Shown: piece by piece, positions 16,708-25,665 of the stretch | How positions within the stretch are numbered: position 1 is the first letter of the stretch | How the letters are laid out: each line of letters opens with the position of its first letter | Origin: Romeriopsis navalis LEGE 11480 | GTDB taxonomy: Bacteria > Cyanobacteriota > Cyanobacteriia > Leptolyngbyales > Leptolyngbyaceae | NCBI RefSeq assembly: GCF_015207035.1 | Contig: NZ_JADEXQ010000040.1 | Location: 1 to 50,094 of the forward strand | Length of the DNA stretch: 50,094 nt | Reading direction: 5' to 3' | The notes under the pieces: model-generated | The model's database searches: none | What the model saw: only the letters and a program-made list of their open reading frames with translations | What the model was told of the DNA's origin: nothing | Made by a program: the position numbers and the translations under genes

Positions 16708-17670
16708 CTAAACTTTGGTCCGAATCCGACGCACAATTAGCTCCGCCAGCACATTGACAATCAGGGTAATCAAAAACAGGACAAAGGCGGCATACATCAA
16801 AGACGAAATCTGCAAGCCATCCGCTTCGGCAAACTGGTTCGCGAGCAGTGACGAGATCGTCGACCCTTGATCAAACAGTGATGGTTTGATTTTGTTCGCA
16901 TTACCGATCACCATCGTGACCGCCATGGTTTCACCCATCGCCCGGCCCAAGGCCAACATCGTTCCGCCAACAATACCGGAAAATGCGGCCGGCATAATGA
17001 TTTTGAGAATCGTCTCCCAACGGGTCGCACTCAGACCGTAGGCCGCTTGGCGCAGCGTATCAGGTACAGCGACCAAAGCATCACGGGAAATCGCGGCGAT
17101 AATTGGCAAGATCATGATGGCCAGGATCACGCCCGCCACATACATACCGGGCCCAGTCGGAGCTGAACTAAACAGCGGAATCCAGCTCAGACCGCCATTC
17201 AAAGCAACGCCCATATTCCGCAAAATCGGAATCAGCACGAAAATTCCCCATAGACCATACACCACGCTGGGAATCGCGGCCAGCAATTCAACGAGAAAGA
17301 CGATCGGGCGCTGGATTTTGGTGGGCAAAAAGTCTTCACTCAGAAAAATCGCCACGCCCAGGCCGATCGGCAAGGCCAAGATCAAGCCAATAAACGAGCT
17401 AACGAGGGTGCCATAAATCTGCGGCAATGCGCCATAGATGTCGTTGACGGGATCCCACCGCTGCGTCACCAAAAATCCCAAGCCAAATTCTTGCATCGCG
17501 GGCAAGGCGCGGTAGCCCACCTGAATCGCGATCGTCAATAAAATCACAGCCAAACTAATGGCGAAAACACCGGTTAACCAAACAAAACCGGTATCAAGTT
17601 TCCGGGAAAGGGGAGAGCGCTCACGCCGCATTTCCGACGCAATTACCGGCTTTTCTGAAGACAGGGCCAT
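16708..17670 (-). CDS. pstC: Phosphate ABC transporter permease PstC
   Basis: A 320-aa permease with six or seven membrane segments. The EAA loop is ISRDALVAVPDTLRQAAYGL then SATRWETILKIIMPAA. The N-terminal 28 residues are cytoplasmic and basic. It lies 374 bp after pstS, with a terminator-like hairpin between, so it is probably expressed at a lower level than pstS by read-through or from its own promoter in the AT-rich 17700-17900 stretch. Confidence 0.96.
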   Translation of the reverse strand: MALSSEKPVIASEMRRERSPLSRKLDTGFVWLTGVFAISLAVILLTIAIQVGYRALPAMQEFGLGFLVTQRWDPVNDIYGALPQIYGTLVSSFIGLILALPIGLGVAIFLSEDFLPTKIQRPIVFLVELLAAIPSVVYGLWGIFVLIPILRNMGVALNGGLSWIPLFSSAPTGPGMYVAGVILAIMILPIIAAISRDALVAVPDTLRQAAYGLSATRWETILKIIMPAAFSGIVGGTMLALGRAMGETMAVTMVIGNANKIKPSLFDQGSTISSLLANQFAEADGLQISSLMYAAFVLFLITLIVNVLAELIVRRIRTKV

Positions 17671-17961
17671 GATTCCTCTAGCACAAAGTACAGCTCAGGG
17701 AACAAACAAAAAACTGCTTAATTACATACCGCACGATTACAACAGTAGGCAAACGCATTTTTGCAGGCCAACCCTAAGTTACGACTAACAACAAATTAAA
17801 TTCTTAGGCTTAAAAACAAAATTGGGGCAGACGTTTAGCCGTTCGCCGAACCAAATTTAAGTATGGGCACAAGGCCCAGAAAAACTATCGGTAGAAACAA
17901 TTACTCAATCTGATCACGATCAACATCGCCTCAGACATCTTGGCAAACCGCCCCAAGCGGG

Positions 17962-18001
17962 AAAAGTCCCCTCAAGATCCTAAAGGTTAGAGGGGACTTT
18001 T
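17962..18001 (-). terminator. Terminator-like hairpin between pstS and pstC
   Basis: AAAAGTCCCCTC (17962-17973) pairs perfectly with GAGGGGACTTTT (17990-18001) across a 16-base loop, with T-rich minus-strand sequence inside the lower stem. It starts about 44 bases after the pstS stop. Such a partial terminator would give more binding protein than permease. The rest of the 374-bp gap (17671-17961) shows nothing else I can name. Confidence 0.75.
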
Positions 18002-18044
18002 GATACATTTCGGTGAAATTAATCCCGGCAATTTTACGTGGAAA

Positions 18045-19130
18045 TTACTTTGCCGCTTCCACTGCTTCGATGACTTTGGCCGAGACATCTTCCGGCAAAG
18101 GAATATAACCGAGCTTTTCAGCTGCTGGCTTACCTTCCTTCATTGCCCAAGTAACGAACTTCTTAATCTCTTCAGACTTCGAAGCATCATCGTACTGGCC
18201 ATAGATCAACAACCAAGTCAGGCTGACGATCGGGTAAGCACCTTCCGCTTCAGGGTCGGGCACCGACAAGGCAAAGTCATCCGGAATCTTCACACCGGAA
18301 AGGGCTTTACCCGCCGATTCGGGCGTGGGCTTAACATACTCACCCGCTTTATTCTTGAGCGCCGCCATGTTCAGGCCGTTCTCATTGGCGTAGGAATACT
18401 CGATATACCCGATCGCGCCCGGTGTTTGCTGAATTTGGGCCGTGACGCCTTCATTGCCCTTCGCACCAGTACCCGTGGGCCATTCGATCGCTTTACCAGC
18501 ACCAGCTTTCCAGTTAGAGCAGGCCTTTTCGATATGCTTGGTAAAGATCGAGGTTGTACCACTACCATCCGAACGATGGACAAAGGTAATCGGTGAATCC
18601 GGTAGATCCACACCGGCATTATCGGCCGTGATCTTGGCATCGTTCCATTTCGTCACTGAACCATCGACGATGCCGCAGTAAGCGTCACGCGAAAGCTTCA
18701 AATCAGTCACACCTTCCAGGTTGTGGGCAAACACCACAAACAGCCCCGTTGAAGGGACCTGGATGACGCTACCGCGCTTGGCTGGAAACTTCGCCCGATC
18801 CTTATCCTTCAGCGCCGCATCCGTCGCACCAAAATCAACCGTCTCGGCGAGATACTGCTTAATACCAGCGCCACTACCAACCGATTCATAACCGATCTTC
18901 GTACCAGTTTTCTGCGCGTACTCCGCAAACCACTTTTGGTAGAGCGGTGCGGGCGCACTGGCACCCGCACCCTTGAGGGCAACGCCAGAACTAGAACCAC
19001 CGCCAGTGGATGAGGAACCTGGAGCAGTTGGGGCTTGGGTGGAAGAGCCACCACAAGCAGTAAGGCTCACAGTTAGGGCAAACAGGGAAGCAGAAGTTGC
19101 CCAACGGGTGTTCGATCGAGACAGTGCCAT
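18045..19130 (-). CDS. pstS: Phosphate-binding lipoprotein PstS
   Basis: A 361-aa periplasmic phosphate receptor. The lipobox LTAC places the lipidated cysteine at residue 26, followed by a Gly/Ser/Pro tether. The mature domain has GAGASAPAPLYQKWFAEY near its start, the phosphate-site segment VHRSDGSGTTSIFTKH and the conserved GNEGVTAQIQQTPGAIGYIE. It is the first gene of the pst cluster and is preceded by a Pho box, so it should be strongly induced by phosphate starvation through SphS-SphR. Confidence 0.97.
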   Translation of the reverse strand: MALSRSNTRWATSASLFALTVSLTACGGSSTQAPTAPGSSSTGGGSSSGVALKGAGASAPAPLYQKWFAEYAQKTGTKIGYESVGSGAGIKQYLAETVDFGATDAALKDKDRAKFPAKRGSVIQVPSTGLFVVFAHNLEGVTDLKLSRDAYCGIVDGSVTKWNDAKITADNAGVDLPDSPITFVHRSDGSGTTSIFTKHIEKACSNWKAGAGKAIEWPTGTGAKGNEGVTAQIQQTPGAIGYIEYSYANENGLNMAALKNKAGEYVKPTPESAGKALSGVKIPDDFALSVPDPEAEGAYPIVSLTWLLIYGQYDDASKSEEIKKFVTWAMKEGKPAAEKLGYIPLPEDVSAKVIEAVEAAK

Positions 19131-19181
19131 AAAGTTCTTCTATTTAGTATCGTCGGCTACGATTTACACCGTATTACGAGT

Positions 19182-19223
19182 TGTTAAAGATCAGGTTAAG
19201 GCAGACCTTTAAGAAAGGTTAAG
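19182..19223 (-). promoter_or_regulatory. Pho box upstream of pstS
   Basis: Read on the minus strand, the stretch holds CTTAACCT, CTTAAAGG, CTTAACCT and CTTTAACA in direct repeat at 10-13 bp steps (19216-19223, 19206-19213, 19193-19200, 19182-19189). This matches the known cyanobacterial SphR site (pyrimidine-TTAA-pyrimidine octamers at about 11-bp spacing). It ends about 52 bp upstream of the pstS start. Confidence 0.8.
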
Positions 19224-19404
19224 AATTCGTCAATTGTGGAGATTCTTAAATATTTCTTTGGGCAGTATGGCGCAGATTTTCGACATTTATCAGCGGCGCA
19301 AGTTGGCTCCCAGGGCGGCACAGACATCGTTTTCAACCGCATACGGAGCCAATCAACTCACCAGACGGTATCCCAGCTATCTCATTGCGAGAAAAAGACT
19401 CCGC

Positions 19405-19566
19405 TATAATAATCGCAGTTCGATATTTGTAGGGTTCTCAGTTCATCGACGGTGACGACGTGATAGGCCCGTTCTAGAAACGTCAAGCACAGCTCTGATG
19501 GACCGATACAGGTCCTGACAAACCCTTCAACTTTTTGTATGTTTGAGTTCGTTGTTGGAGAAAACA
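19405..19566 (+). promoter_or_regulatory. Probable promoter and long 5' leader of the RRM gene
   Basis: A perfect -10 hexamer TATAAT lies at 19405-19410 with only a weak, closely spaced -35 (TTGCGA at 19385). Transcription from it would give a leader of about 150 bases before the GTG start. Long leaders are known for cold-induced cyanobacterial rbp genes; cold control here is inference. Confidence 0.45.
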
Positions 19567-19818
19567 GTGACTATTTACGTCGGTAACTTGTCCTTTCAAG
19601 CCACTGAAGAGGACGTTAAAGAAGTTTTCGGAGACTATGGCACCGTCAGTCGGGTCAGTCTACCGATGGATCGCGAAACGGGTCGGAAGCGCGGATTTGC
19701 GTTCGTTGACCTGTCCAGTGATGCAGAGGAAGACGCCGCAATTTCCGAGCTTGATGGCGCGGAATGGATGGGCCGTGATCTGAAGGTCAACAAAGCGAAG
19801 CCGCGTGACCCGCGATAG
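19567..19818 (+). CDS. Single-RRM RNA-binding protein (Rbp family)
   Basis: A glycine-poor 83-aa RRM protein. RNP2 reads IYVGNL at the extreme N-terminus and RNP1 reads KRGFAFVDL in the middle, with the linker DRETGRKRGF typical of cyanobacterial Rbp proteins. These bind U-rich RNA, and in several species are cold-induced or help place photosynthetic mRNAs at the thylakoid. I chose GTG 19567 because GGAG lies 6 bases before it and the RRM starts there; an in-frame TTG at 19543 would add 8 residues. No C-terminal Gly-rich tail is present. Confidence 0.92.
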   Translation: MTIYVGNLSFQATEEDVKEVFGDYGTVSRVSLPMDRETGRKRGFAFVDLSSDAEEDAAISELDGAEWMGRDLKVNKAKPRDPR

Positions 19819-19924
19819 CTTAAACCATCTGCTTTTACTAAAGTAATTAATCAGCCAACTGATTGCGATCGCCTGATAATCGATCGGATCACTTGCCTTT
19901 ATATGCCTACTTGCTAATCGGCAT

Positions 19925-20065
19925 AGCCGTTTGGAACGGCTGTTTGCTCAACGCATTTAGGTGGTTTTTGTGAGCAAATGACTGCCCATACGTACGGTGT
20001 TGCAGTCATTTGTATAGAATTCGACAGAGATAGCGCAACGGCCATGAGCCATTGCGCTATCTCTG
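19925..20065. ncRNA. Hairpin-rich spacer element, possible RNA
   Basis: Four inverted repeats lie end to end: AGCCGTT/AACGGCT (19925-19941), TTTGCTCA/TGAGCAAA (about 19943-19978), CAAATGACTGC/GCAGTCATTTG (19975-20012) and AGAGATAGCGCAA/TTGCGCTATCTCT (20026-20064). The second and third share CAAA, so those stems compete. The first may be the rbp terminator. No reading frame covers the element. It could be a structured 3' end, a small RNA or a mobile repeat; which one cannot be told here. Confidence 0.45.
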
Positions 20066-20106
20066 TTGGAAAAACCAGTCTTATCGCGCGCGGCTGGGAG
20101 CGATCA

Positions 20107-20652
20107 CTAGCGGTTCTGCATGAATTTCGACGCCATATTCATCGCATCACCCAGATCCACATCACCATCTTGGTCTTGATCAAGGAACATATTCAGTAAC
20201 GGATTACCCGCTGAGGCTTGGGGCGCTCCTGCTGCTTGCGTTCCACCCATTGAGCCACCTTGCAAGAAGTTCATCGCCAAGGGCACTAACATCGGGAGTA
20301 AGCCCACAATCATGTTGGCATCGAGGCCCGTTTTTTGAGCCACGGCCTGGGCGAGCTGCTGCTGAATTTGCGGGGAGAATAGCGACGATAAAGCCGAACT
20401 ACTCGCCGTCGCACCACTGAGTTGCCCGATTAGGTTTTGGACATGGGGTTCGCCCTGAGTGCTGCGTTGCTCCTGCAGGGAAGAACGCACTTGCCCACCA
20501 ACCATCGACATCACCGTTTGCATCATGGCGGGGTCAATCCCATTTTGGCCACTCAACTGCTGGACGGTACCGACAATACTCCCGAGTTGATTAACCGATG
20601 CGGCTTGCTCCGGATTGTCGATCGCACCCATAAATGCATCAAAAAGGCTCAT
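20107..20652 (-). CDS. DUF937 protein with a C-terminal EF-hand-like loop
   Basis: A 181-aa protein. Residues 1-130 have the DUF937 pattern of Gln/Ser/Gly-rich amphipathic helices, with LGSIVGTVQQLSGQNGID and IVGLLPMLVPLAMNFLQGG. The end contains DQDQDGDVDLGDAM, which has the Asp spacing of a dockerin/EF-hand calcium loop. No signal peptide is seen. The family has no firm function. A calcium-binding tail on a helical oligomer-like domain suggests calcium-dependent assembly, as inference only. Confidence 0.75.
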   Translation of the reverse strand: MSLFDAFMGAIDNPEQAASVNQLGSIVGTVQQLSGQNGIDPAMMQTVMSMVGGQVRSSLQEQRSTQGEPHVQNLIGQLSGATASSSALSSLFSPQIQQQLAQAVAQKTGLDANMIVGLLPMLVPLAMNFLQGGSMGGTQAAGAPQASAGNPLLNMFLDQDQDGDVDLGDAMNMASKFMQNR

Positions 20653-20890
20653 ATAACTCGTTTCTCACGCTTAAAATCATTGGTTTTATCGGAAATCTGG
20701 CCAATTTAGCCACCCGATCGTCCCACATGCGGGAACCATCGATCATTGTAATCATCTGCCCTAATTTCACAAGGTATCGGCCATATCATTCCGCACCAGC
20801 AGCAGCGCCGGGGCAAATCCGATGACCATCGCTTATGATTTCTGATGTGGGCATTTGCCCGATTATTCCGCTTCTGGCACCGCTAAGCCC

Positions 20891-22534
20891 ATGCGTATTC
20901 CCCGATCGATAACTCTGATTCTCGGCGTCATTGTGATTCTCGTGTTGATGCTCTGGCTCACGAGTTCACTCTTGGGACTGGCCCAGAATCTCCAAGGCGT
21001 TTCGCCAATTTTGGTGAATATCGTCGTGGCGCTGATCATTGCGCTGCTGCTGCTGCTGCTTGGGGCATTTGTTTATTACTTCGTCATCCTGCCGGCCAAT
21101 GCCAAAAAACGCCAGGCCAGACGGGAACGGCCACCCGTCATTCCCGCGGAGAAAACCGCCGCGGCGACCGAGAACCTCAAAGCCCTACGGGGTCAGCTAG
21201 ATCAAATCCAGGATGAAGTCACCCGCCAAGCCCTGCTGAATCGATCGCGGGAAATTGAACAGAATTTGCAGTTGGGGGGACTGACGATCGCGGTGTTCGG
21301 CACTGGATCAGCGGGCAAAAGTTCGCTGATCAATGCCCTAGTCGGTCGCATGGTCGGCGAAGTCGGTGCAACCATGGGCACCACCACCGTTGGTGCGACC
21401 CACAAAATGCAGCTCGAAGGGGTGAAGCGGGACATCTTAATTGCTGATACCCCCGGAATTTTGGAAGCGGGAGATGCTGGTACCGAACGGGAAAAGGAAG
21501 CCCGGCGGTTGGCAGCCGAAGCAGATTTACTGCTATTTGCGATCGACGGCGACCTACGCCAATCCGAATTTAAGCCCTTGACGGATCTAATCGGCATTGG
21601 CAAACGCTCGATCATCGTCCTGAATAAGATCGACTTACTCACAGAAGACGATCTAAATATCATCTTGAATAGCCTGCGCCAAAAACTTCAGGGTTACGTC
21701 AATCCCCAACAAGACATCATTGCCGTCTGCGCCAACCCACAAGTCGTCACCCTGGAAACCGGGGAAACCGTCAAACCCGATCCGGATATCATGCCGCTGA
21801 TCAAACATATCGCCGCAGTGGTGCGATCGGAAGGTGATGATCTCCTAGCTGACAATATCCTGCTGCAATCCCAACGCTTAGGCGATGAAACCCGGCAACT
21901 GATCGATAATCAACGGCGGCGGGAAGCGGAAAAGATCGTCGATCGCTACCAATGGATCGGGGCGGGGGTAATCGCAGTCACGCCACTGCCGATCGTCGAT
22001 ATGCTGGCCACGGCGGCGGTGAATGCCCAAATGATCGTCGAGCTGGGTAAGGTGTACGGCGAAGAAATCGATCTCAGTCGGGGTCGGGAACTGGCGATGT
22101 CCTTGGGGAAAACCCTAGTCAGTCTAGGCATCGTCAAAGGGGTCTTAACCCTCGTCACAGCATTTTTGGAAGTCTCAGTGGTGGGTTTAGTCTTAGGCCG
22201 GGCGATTCAGGGTGTGAGTGCGGCTTATTTAACGCGGATTGCAGGCAAGAGCTTTATCGAATATTTCCGGCAGGATCAGAGCTGGGGCGACGGCGGCATT
22301 GCGGAAGTCGTGCAGCGGCAGTTTGAGTTAGAGCGCAAAGACGAGTTTATGAAAGCGTTTATCAAGGACGCGATCGCCAATGTCGTCAAGCCATTGCAGA
22401 TGCAAGCGGAGTTGGTCGAGCCAGCAGAAACGGGCATTGTCCCAGCCGAAGAGCCGCTGCCAACCCCACCGGAGTGGGCCGGGCAGGAGATTGTGCGGCA
22501 GCCAGTCGATGAAATTGATGAGTGGCAGCAATAG
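20891..22534 (+). CDS. Membrane GTPase with DUF697 (YcjF/Era-like) domain
   Basis: A 547-aa protein from ATG 20891; a TTG at 20855 would add 12 residues. Two N-terminal membrane helices (about residues 6-32 and 44-72) precede a coiled segment, then an Era-like G domain with P-loop GTGSAGKSS near residue 137, DTPG switch II and NKID specificity motif. The C-terminal half is the DUF697 helical membrane-associated domain (TPLPIVDMLATAAVNAQM). Cyanobacteria usually carry several such proteins; roles in membrane or stress homeostasis are suspected but unproven. It is monocistronic. Confidence 0.87.
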   Translation: MRIPRSITLILGVIVILVLMLWLTSSLLGLAQNLQGVSPILVNIVVALIIALLLLLLGAFVYYFVILPANAKKRQARRERPPVIPAEKTAAATENLKALRGQLDQIQDEVTRQALLNRSREIEQNLQLGGLTIAVFGTGSAGKSSLINALVGRMVGEVGATMGTTTVGATHKMQLEGVKRDILIADTPGILEAGDAGTEREKEARRLAAEADLLLFAIDGDLRQSEFKPLTDLIGIGKRSIIVLNKIDLLTEDDLNIILNSLRQKLQGYVNPQQDIIAVCANPQVVTLETGETVKPDPDIMPLIKHIAAVVRSEGDDLLADNILLQSQRLGDETRQLIDNQRRREAEKIVDRYQWIGAGVIAVTPLPIVDMLATAAVNAQMIVELGKVYGEEIDLSRGRELAMSLGKTLVSLGIVKGVLTLVTAFLEVSVVGLVLGRAIQGVSAAYLTRIAGKSFIEYFRQDQSWGDGGIAEVVQRQFELERKDEFMKAFIKDAIANVVKPLQMQAELVEPAETGIVPAEEPLPTPPEWAGQEIVRQPVDEIDEWQQ

Positions 22535-22645
22535 GACGGCAATGGCCAAATTAATCAAAGTCGTAAAAATCAGCAAGTTGCCTATCATCTCGGCCTATTT
22601 TCAATCAAGGCGCAAGGGGAAGACGCGTCAGCCAACCGATCTGCG

Positions 22646-25546
22646 TTATAGGACCTCGACAATTTCCTCGAAGCCAAAGTCATTCACAAGTTGAATCAGC
22701 GATGCCGCCAAGTCAGCATGAGTCGCCGGGATTTGTTCGATCAACTTGTGCAACTGCTTCGTATTAGCCCGACTTGCCGCTTGATGTACCTCGTGCAACC
22801 ATTCCGTGGGCATGACCTGCAGATCCGCCGCCGTTAGCGCCCCGATCGGCTGAGGCGGAACCGGCTCACTGACCGCTGCCGATGACTCGACTGCCGCATA
22901 GCGGTATCGAACACCCAGGAATTTCGCCATCTTTTCAAAAATAATCTCGACTTGAAACGGCTTCCGCACAAAATCACTACAGCCCATGTTGATCGCCACT
23001 TTGCGATCTTCTTCAAACACACTGCCTGTAATCGCAATAATGATCGGCTCGGGGCAATCATCGCGATCGCCATCCACCGGTTCTTGTGCCGCATTCGTCT
23101 GCCGCGCCGCACTGGCCGCTTTAATTCGTTGTGTTGCCTCATAACCATCCATCACCGGCATCCGAATATCCATCCAGATCAGATGCGGTTGCCAACGCTC
23201 CCAACAATCAATTGCCTCCAACCCATTCACTGCTTCTTCAACTTCAAACCCGACCGAAGTCAGCAATTCTCGCAAAACCTGGCGATTTTCTGACTTGTCC
23301 TCCACAATCAAAATACGGTAGGTGGGCTGATCCGCGGCTAAGCCAATCACCGTCGGCGCCGTATAGGCTGAGCGTTGGGCAGTTGAGATGGCGATCGCCG
23401 TTTTGATCGTAAAGCGAAAGACTGTGCCCATACCCACCGTGCTACTGACATCGATTTGGCCGCCCATTAAGTCCACAAACTTTTGACTGATGGCTAAACC
23501 CAGTCCCGTGCCCTCCTGCGACTGTTGACCACTGGCCGTCTGGACAAAGGGTTTGAATAAGTTTGCTTGATCCGCAAGGGCAATTCCAGGCCCCGTATCC
23601 TCGACTTCAAATAAAAACGTCAGGGGTGATGTGGCCGTCGGCTTCACGCGCAAGGCGATCGCCCCATTTTCGGTGAACTTCACCGCATTCCCCACAAGAT
23701 TGACTAACACCTGCCGCAGCTTACTTTCATCCGCATAAATAAATTGGGGCAAGTCAGGATCGCTTTCCAGCAGCAGTTGCAAGCCCTTGGACTGCGCTTT
23801 CATCTTAAACATTTGATGCACCCAGTCAAGCAGCTTATACAAATCCAAATCGATCGGGGTGAGCGTCACTCGACCCGCTTCAATTTTGGACATTTCCAGC
23901 ACATCATTAATCAATGTCAGCAAATGTTCACCACCGCGATTGATCGTATCGACATATTCGGTTTGTTGGGGATTGAACGAACCACTCCGCAATAGCAATT
24001 GGCTGAAGCCCAGAATCACATTTAAGGGCGTCCGCAGTTCATGGCTCATATTGGAAAGAAAGACACTCTTCGCCCGATTCGCTGCTTCGGCCGCTTCAAC
24101 AGTGCGGCGCAGCTCCGTTTCAACGGTTTTGCGATGACTAATATCGGCAATCACCCCATCCACATAGCCCAACTCTCGATCCAATCGGGCCGAACATAAC
24201 CCCCAAAAGATCGAACCATCTTGTTTGCGCACTTGCGCCTCAAAGTTGTGCAATTCACCAAACTGCGACAACTGCTCCCGCGCATAATCACGATCGTTCG
24301 GATCGACATACAATTCCGTCGTGCGGGTTTGGCCAATCACCAGGCTGGAAGCATAGCCAATCATCGCAATAAACTGCTGATTGGCATCCAGAATCACGCT
24401 ATCGTCCATACGCACGCGGAAGATGCCCACCTGGGAATTCTCAAACAGATTGCGAAACTTTCGCTCACTTTGTTTCAGCGCCTTAACAGCCTGCTGACGG
24501 CTTGTTTCATAGGCTTCTAAATTCGCCAACATGCGATTCATGCCCACTGCCACCTGGGCCAGTTCATCGTTGCCCACCGCCGAGACACGACTGGAAAGAT
24601 TGTCCTGACTAATTGCCTCAACTTCACTGCTGAGTTTGGCCAGCCGCGACAAGATCAGCCGCTCCAGCAAAAACAAGGTAGCAATGCCAAACACAATGCC
24701 CGTACCCAACATGGAGCCGGCTAAAAAGCGCAGGGTGTTCTGGCCTTGGCGATAGATTTTCCGATCACTCTCCGTGCGGATTACAAGTGCCGGCTGACCG
24801 TAAATATCTTGAAACAAGGCATAGCCCGCGATCGTGTCAGCATTCATCACCTGGATTGCGGTTGCCTCACGATCCCGGCGGCGCCAAGATTCTAAACGGT
24901 CTGGTAATGGTGCCGTCGCAATCGGTTGGATGTCCAGTTTTAAGCGGGTAATTTTGGACAACTTCTGAACTTCTGCCTGGTCCAGATAACGCCCGACCAC
25001 CAAGCTGCCGCGAATCGGACCGCGATTATCACTGGTCAGAATCGGTCGGGAAATAATCATCATGATCCCATCCGATAACGGCACCACCCCAGAAATCGAA
25101 CTCTTGAGTGTGGAATGTTGGAGCAGGCGATCACTTGGAACAAATCGCCGCAACAAGTCAGCGGGAACGGGGGTTTTCTGATTGGTTTTTAAATCAAATC
25201 CAGTCCCAAAAGTAATGCGACCCGAGGGTTGAATAAACGCAATTAAATTAATTTGATTCGTCTTCAGTTGCCCCTCAATTAAGTTTGATTGAATAAATTT
25301 TGGATCACCATTTTGAACGAACTCGTAGGCGTCATCCCAAATGGCCCAATCGGCAAAATTTCGGTTGAACTGCGCCAGCGATTGGTTAACCACGCTAACG
25401 ACACCATTCAACTGCTTACGGGTATCCTCTGTCTCCGCCTGTTGGACATTTCTGAGCAACAAACTCGAGGCAATTAGGTAAAGCACTGCATTTAGAGTGA
25501 CTACCGCTACACCAATGATCAGGAGCGTTCGTTGGCGTAAAGTCAT
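22646..25546 (-). CDS. CHASE4-HAMP-PAS hybrid histidine kinase with receiver
   Basis: A 966-aa sensor. An N-terminal membrane helix is followed by a periplasmic CHASE4 domain (NRNFADWAIWDDAYEF), a second helix near 275-295, HAMP, a PAS domain (about 364-480), and HisKA with the phospho-accepting H502 in SNMSHELRTPLNVILGF. A HATPase (NAVKFTE, DTGPGIA, GTGLGLAI) follows, then a receiver with D793 in WMDIRMPVMDGYEA. The last 70 residues (MPTEWLHEVHQAASRANTKQ) form a helical tail common on cyanobacterial hybrids, Hpt-like in shape but with no confirmed active His. It diverges from the REC-kinase/regulator pair, sharing a 119-bp promoter region, so it may feed the same pathway. Confidence 0.92.
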   Translation of the reverse strand: MTLRQRTLLIIGVAVVTLNAVLYLIASSLLLRNVQQAETEDTRKQLNGVVSVVNQSLAQFNRNFADWAIWDDAYEFVQNGDPKFIQSNLIEGQLKTNQINLIAFIQPSGRITFGTGFDLKTNQKTPVPADLLRRFVPSDRLLQHSTLKSSISGVVPLSDGIMMIISRPILTSDNRGPIRGSLVVGRYLDQAEVQKLSKITRLKLDIQPIATAPLPDRLESWRRRDREATAIQVMNADTIAGYALFQDIYGQPALVIRTESDRKIYRQGQNTLRFLAGSMLGTGIVFGIATLFLLERLILSRLAKLSSEVEAISQDNLSSRVSAVGNDELAQVAVGMNRMLANLEAYETSRQQAVKALKQSERKFRNLFENSQVGIFRVRMDDSVILDANQQFIAMIGYASSLVIGQTRTTELYVDPNDRDYAREQLSQFGELHNFEAQVRKQDGSIFWGLCSARLDRELGYVDGVIADISHRKTVETELRRTVEAAEAANRAKSVFLSNMSHELRTPLNVILGFSQLLLRSGSFNPQQTEYVDTINRGGEHLLTLINDVLEMSKIEAGRVTLTPIDLDLYKLLDWVHQMFKMKAQSKGLQLLLESDPDLPQFIYADESKLRQVLVNLVGNAVKFTENGAIALRVKPTATSPLTFLFEVEDTGPGIALADQANLFKPFVQTASGQQSQEGTGLGLAISQKFVDLMGGQIDVSSTVGMGTVFRFTIKTAIAISTAQRSAYTAPTVIGLAADQPTYRILIVEDKSENRQVLRELLTSVGFEVEEAVNGLEAIDCWERWQPHLIWMDIRMPVMDGYEATQRIKAASAARQTNAAQEPVDGDRDDCPEPIIIAITGSVFEEDRKVAINMGCSDFVRKPFQVEIIFEKMAKFLGVRYRYAAVESSAAVSEPVPPQPIGALTAADLQVMPTEWLHEVHQAASRANTKQLHKLIEQIPATHADLAASLIQLVNDFGFEEIVEVL

Positions 25547-25665
25547 AAGGAAATACGGCGAAACTTTACCTATGGTATAGTTTTGGGGATTACTCTACAA
25601 GCCGCCAGCCCCACAAGTTTAGTCAGCTTAACCACTTGTGACAGGCTTTAATAAGGACTTCGCCG

